Assembly: GCA_026991065.1 (NCBI GenBank)
Contig: JALXCG010000567.1
Coordinates: forward strand, 1-16,094
Direction: 5' to 3'
DNA length: 16,094 nucleotides
DNA from: Gemmatimonadota bacterium
GTDB lineage: Bacteria; GCA-2686955
The notes under the pieces were generated by a model. It was given only the letters and a program-made list of their open reading frames with translations. It made no database searches and had not been told where the DNA came from. Positions 15,232 through 16,094 of the stretch are shown piece after piece. Within the stretch, counting starts at the first letter, position 1. Each line of letters starts with the position of its first letter. The position numbers were made by a program, and so were the translations under genes.

Positions 15232-16094
15232 TTAGACATCACTGGTCATGATGAAAAGTGGTTGCCGCGCGAATGTGCGGTAAGTGGGACGCATGCGCTT
15301 TGCATTGTAGTATTTCTGCCAGTCTACAACCTTCTTGCGACCCACGATGACGTCGATGGGAACACTGTCATAGACACCGTTGCGCAGACTCACCAGGCGC
15401 CCCGACGTGTTGTTGAGGACCAGATCCATGGCGAGATTGCCGAATGCCATGGGCACGATCGAATCCATGGCGTCGGGTGCGCCGCAGCGAACCAGGTAGC
15501 CGAGGCGTTGAGCAACGACGTTGACCTGTACGCCGTTGTTGTACTTCGGTGAGATCTCTTTCAGTTGTGCCGCGACCTGGTCACCGATTCCGCCCAGTTT
15601 GCGGTGCCCATACTGGTCCTTCTCGTCCCCCTCGAAAAGCATCTCGTTGTCGCCGGCGAACGTAGCACCTTCGGAAACCAGGACGACCGAGTAGTTGCTT
15701 GGGTTGCGCTTGCGGTCCACGCTGAGCAGTTCCGCCAGATGCCCGATTTCGAACGGGTATTCGGGGATCACACAACGATCAGCAGCTCCCGCCATGGTCG
15801 GGAGGAGGGCTGAGAATCCGGCGTAGCGACCAAAGACTTCGATCACCAAGAAACGTTCGTGGGAGCCTGCAGTTGTACGGAGTTGGTGGGTGAGTTCGAT
15901 GGTCCGCGTGACGCAGGTGCTGAAACCGATGCAGTAGTCGGTGCCGGGGACATCGTTGTCCATGGTCTTCGGAATGGCGATGACGTTGACGCCCTTGGTA
16001 TGGAGGTGGTGTCCATAACTCAGGGTGTCATCTCCGCCGATGGGGATGAGTACGTCGATGCCGAGAAACTCCAGGTTCTCCAGCACGGCATCGG
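15232..16094 (-). CDS. pfk: 6-phosphofructokinase, PPi-type signature, 5' end cut by window edge
   Basis: 286 residues of a phosphofructokinase; the start lies beyond the right edge and the frame is open to the last base. The enzyme phosphorylates fructose 6-phosphate in glycolysis. The phosphoryl-donor site reads IGGDDTLSYG (codons at about 16009-16038), with Asp where ATP enzymes have Gly (GGDGS). The substrate loop reads PKTMDNDVPGTDYCIGF, with Lys where ATP enzymes have Gly (PGTIDND). Both changes are the classical marks of pyrophosphate-dependent enzymes. Further family blocks: EVFGRYAGFSALL (the MGRxAG region), IPEYPF, VVLVSEGA, and RLGYLVRCGAPDAMDS (the LGxxQRGGxPxxxDR region, here with RC in place of RG). 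The stop is TAA, and the HD gene follows. PPi use is inferred from these residues. Confidence 0.93.
   Translation of the reverse strand, partial: DAVLENLEFLGIDVLIPIGGDDTLSYGHHLHTKGVNVIAIPKTMDNDVPGTDYCIGFSTCVTRTIELTHQLRTTAGSHERFLVIEVFGRYAGFSALLPTMAGAADRCVIPEYPFEIGHLAELLSVDRKRNPSNYSVVLVSEGATFAGDNEMLFEGDEKDQYGHRKLGGIGDQVAAQLKEISPKYNNGVQVNVVAQRLGYLVRCGAPDAMDSIVPMAFGNLAMDLVLNNTSGRLVSLRNGVYDSVPIDVIVGRKKVVDWQKYYNAKRMRPTYRTFARQPLFIMTSDV

Overview
This window is a GC-rich bacterial chromosome segment with 16 supported protein-coding genes, no RNA genes, and no sign of a mobile element, CRISPR array or phage. Two genes are cut by the window edges: motE on the left and phosphofructokinase on the right. 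I see no taxonomic marker. Flagella, a type IV pilus retraction ATPase, and secreted proteins with signal-like N-termini suggest a motile, probably diderm bacterium. The flagellar order flgB-flgC-(small ORF)-fliE-fliF-fliG-fliH-fliI-fliJ-motE follows the core of the Bacillus fla/che operon. A beta-helix protein ending in an 'AIDAGP ... GAYGGP' signature is common in genomes of uncultivated FCB-type and candidate-phylum bacteria. That placement is inference with low confidence.

Region 1 (1-7291, minus strand) is one flagellar basal-body and export operon, read right to left. It encodes the proximal rod proteins FlgB and FlgC, an unrecognised 93-residue protein, the rod/MS-ring adaptor FliE, the MS-ring FliF, the switch protein FliG, the export ATPase set FliH, FliI and FliJ, and the start of a MotE-type protein. 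Most junctions overlap or are separated by a few bases. The exceptions are 138 bases between fliE and fliF and the insertion of the small ORF. A well-spaced sigma-54 -24/-12 element lies just upstream of flgB, and a perfect 9-bp dyad lies about 100 bases further upstream. The layout suggests enhancer-dependent control of the operon.

Region 2 (7292-10521) holds a secreted or membrane-anchored acid-lipase-like alpha/beta hydrolase on the plus strand. It converges on a cytosolic-type NAD malate dehydrogenase gene, with a hairpin between the two. The 320-base space between mdh and pilT carries a plausible mdh promoter and little else.

Region 3 (10522-14637, plus strand) holds a PilT-type retraction ATPase, a glycerophosphodiester phosphodiesterase, and a YhbP/UPF0306-type FMN-binding split-barrel protein, tightly packed. 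A large secreted right-handed beta-helix protein with its own likely promoter follows. Region 4 (14665-16094, minus strand) holds a phosphofructokinase with PPi-type active-site residues, followed closely by an HD-domain phosphohydrolase.

Most of the window is ordinary core gene content. The points worth a second look are the unknown small flagellar-operon protein, the sigma-54/dyad control region, the PPi-type phosphofructokinase signature, and the two secreted proteins. I found no convincing new multi-gene system.
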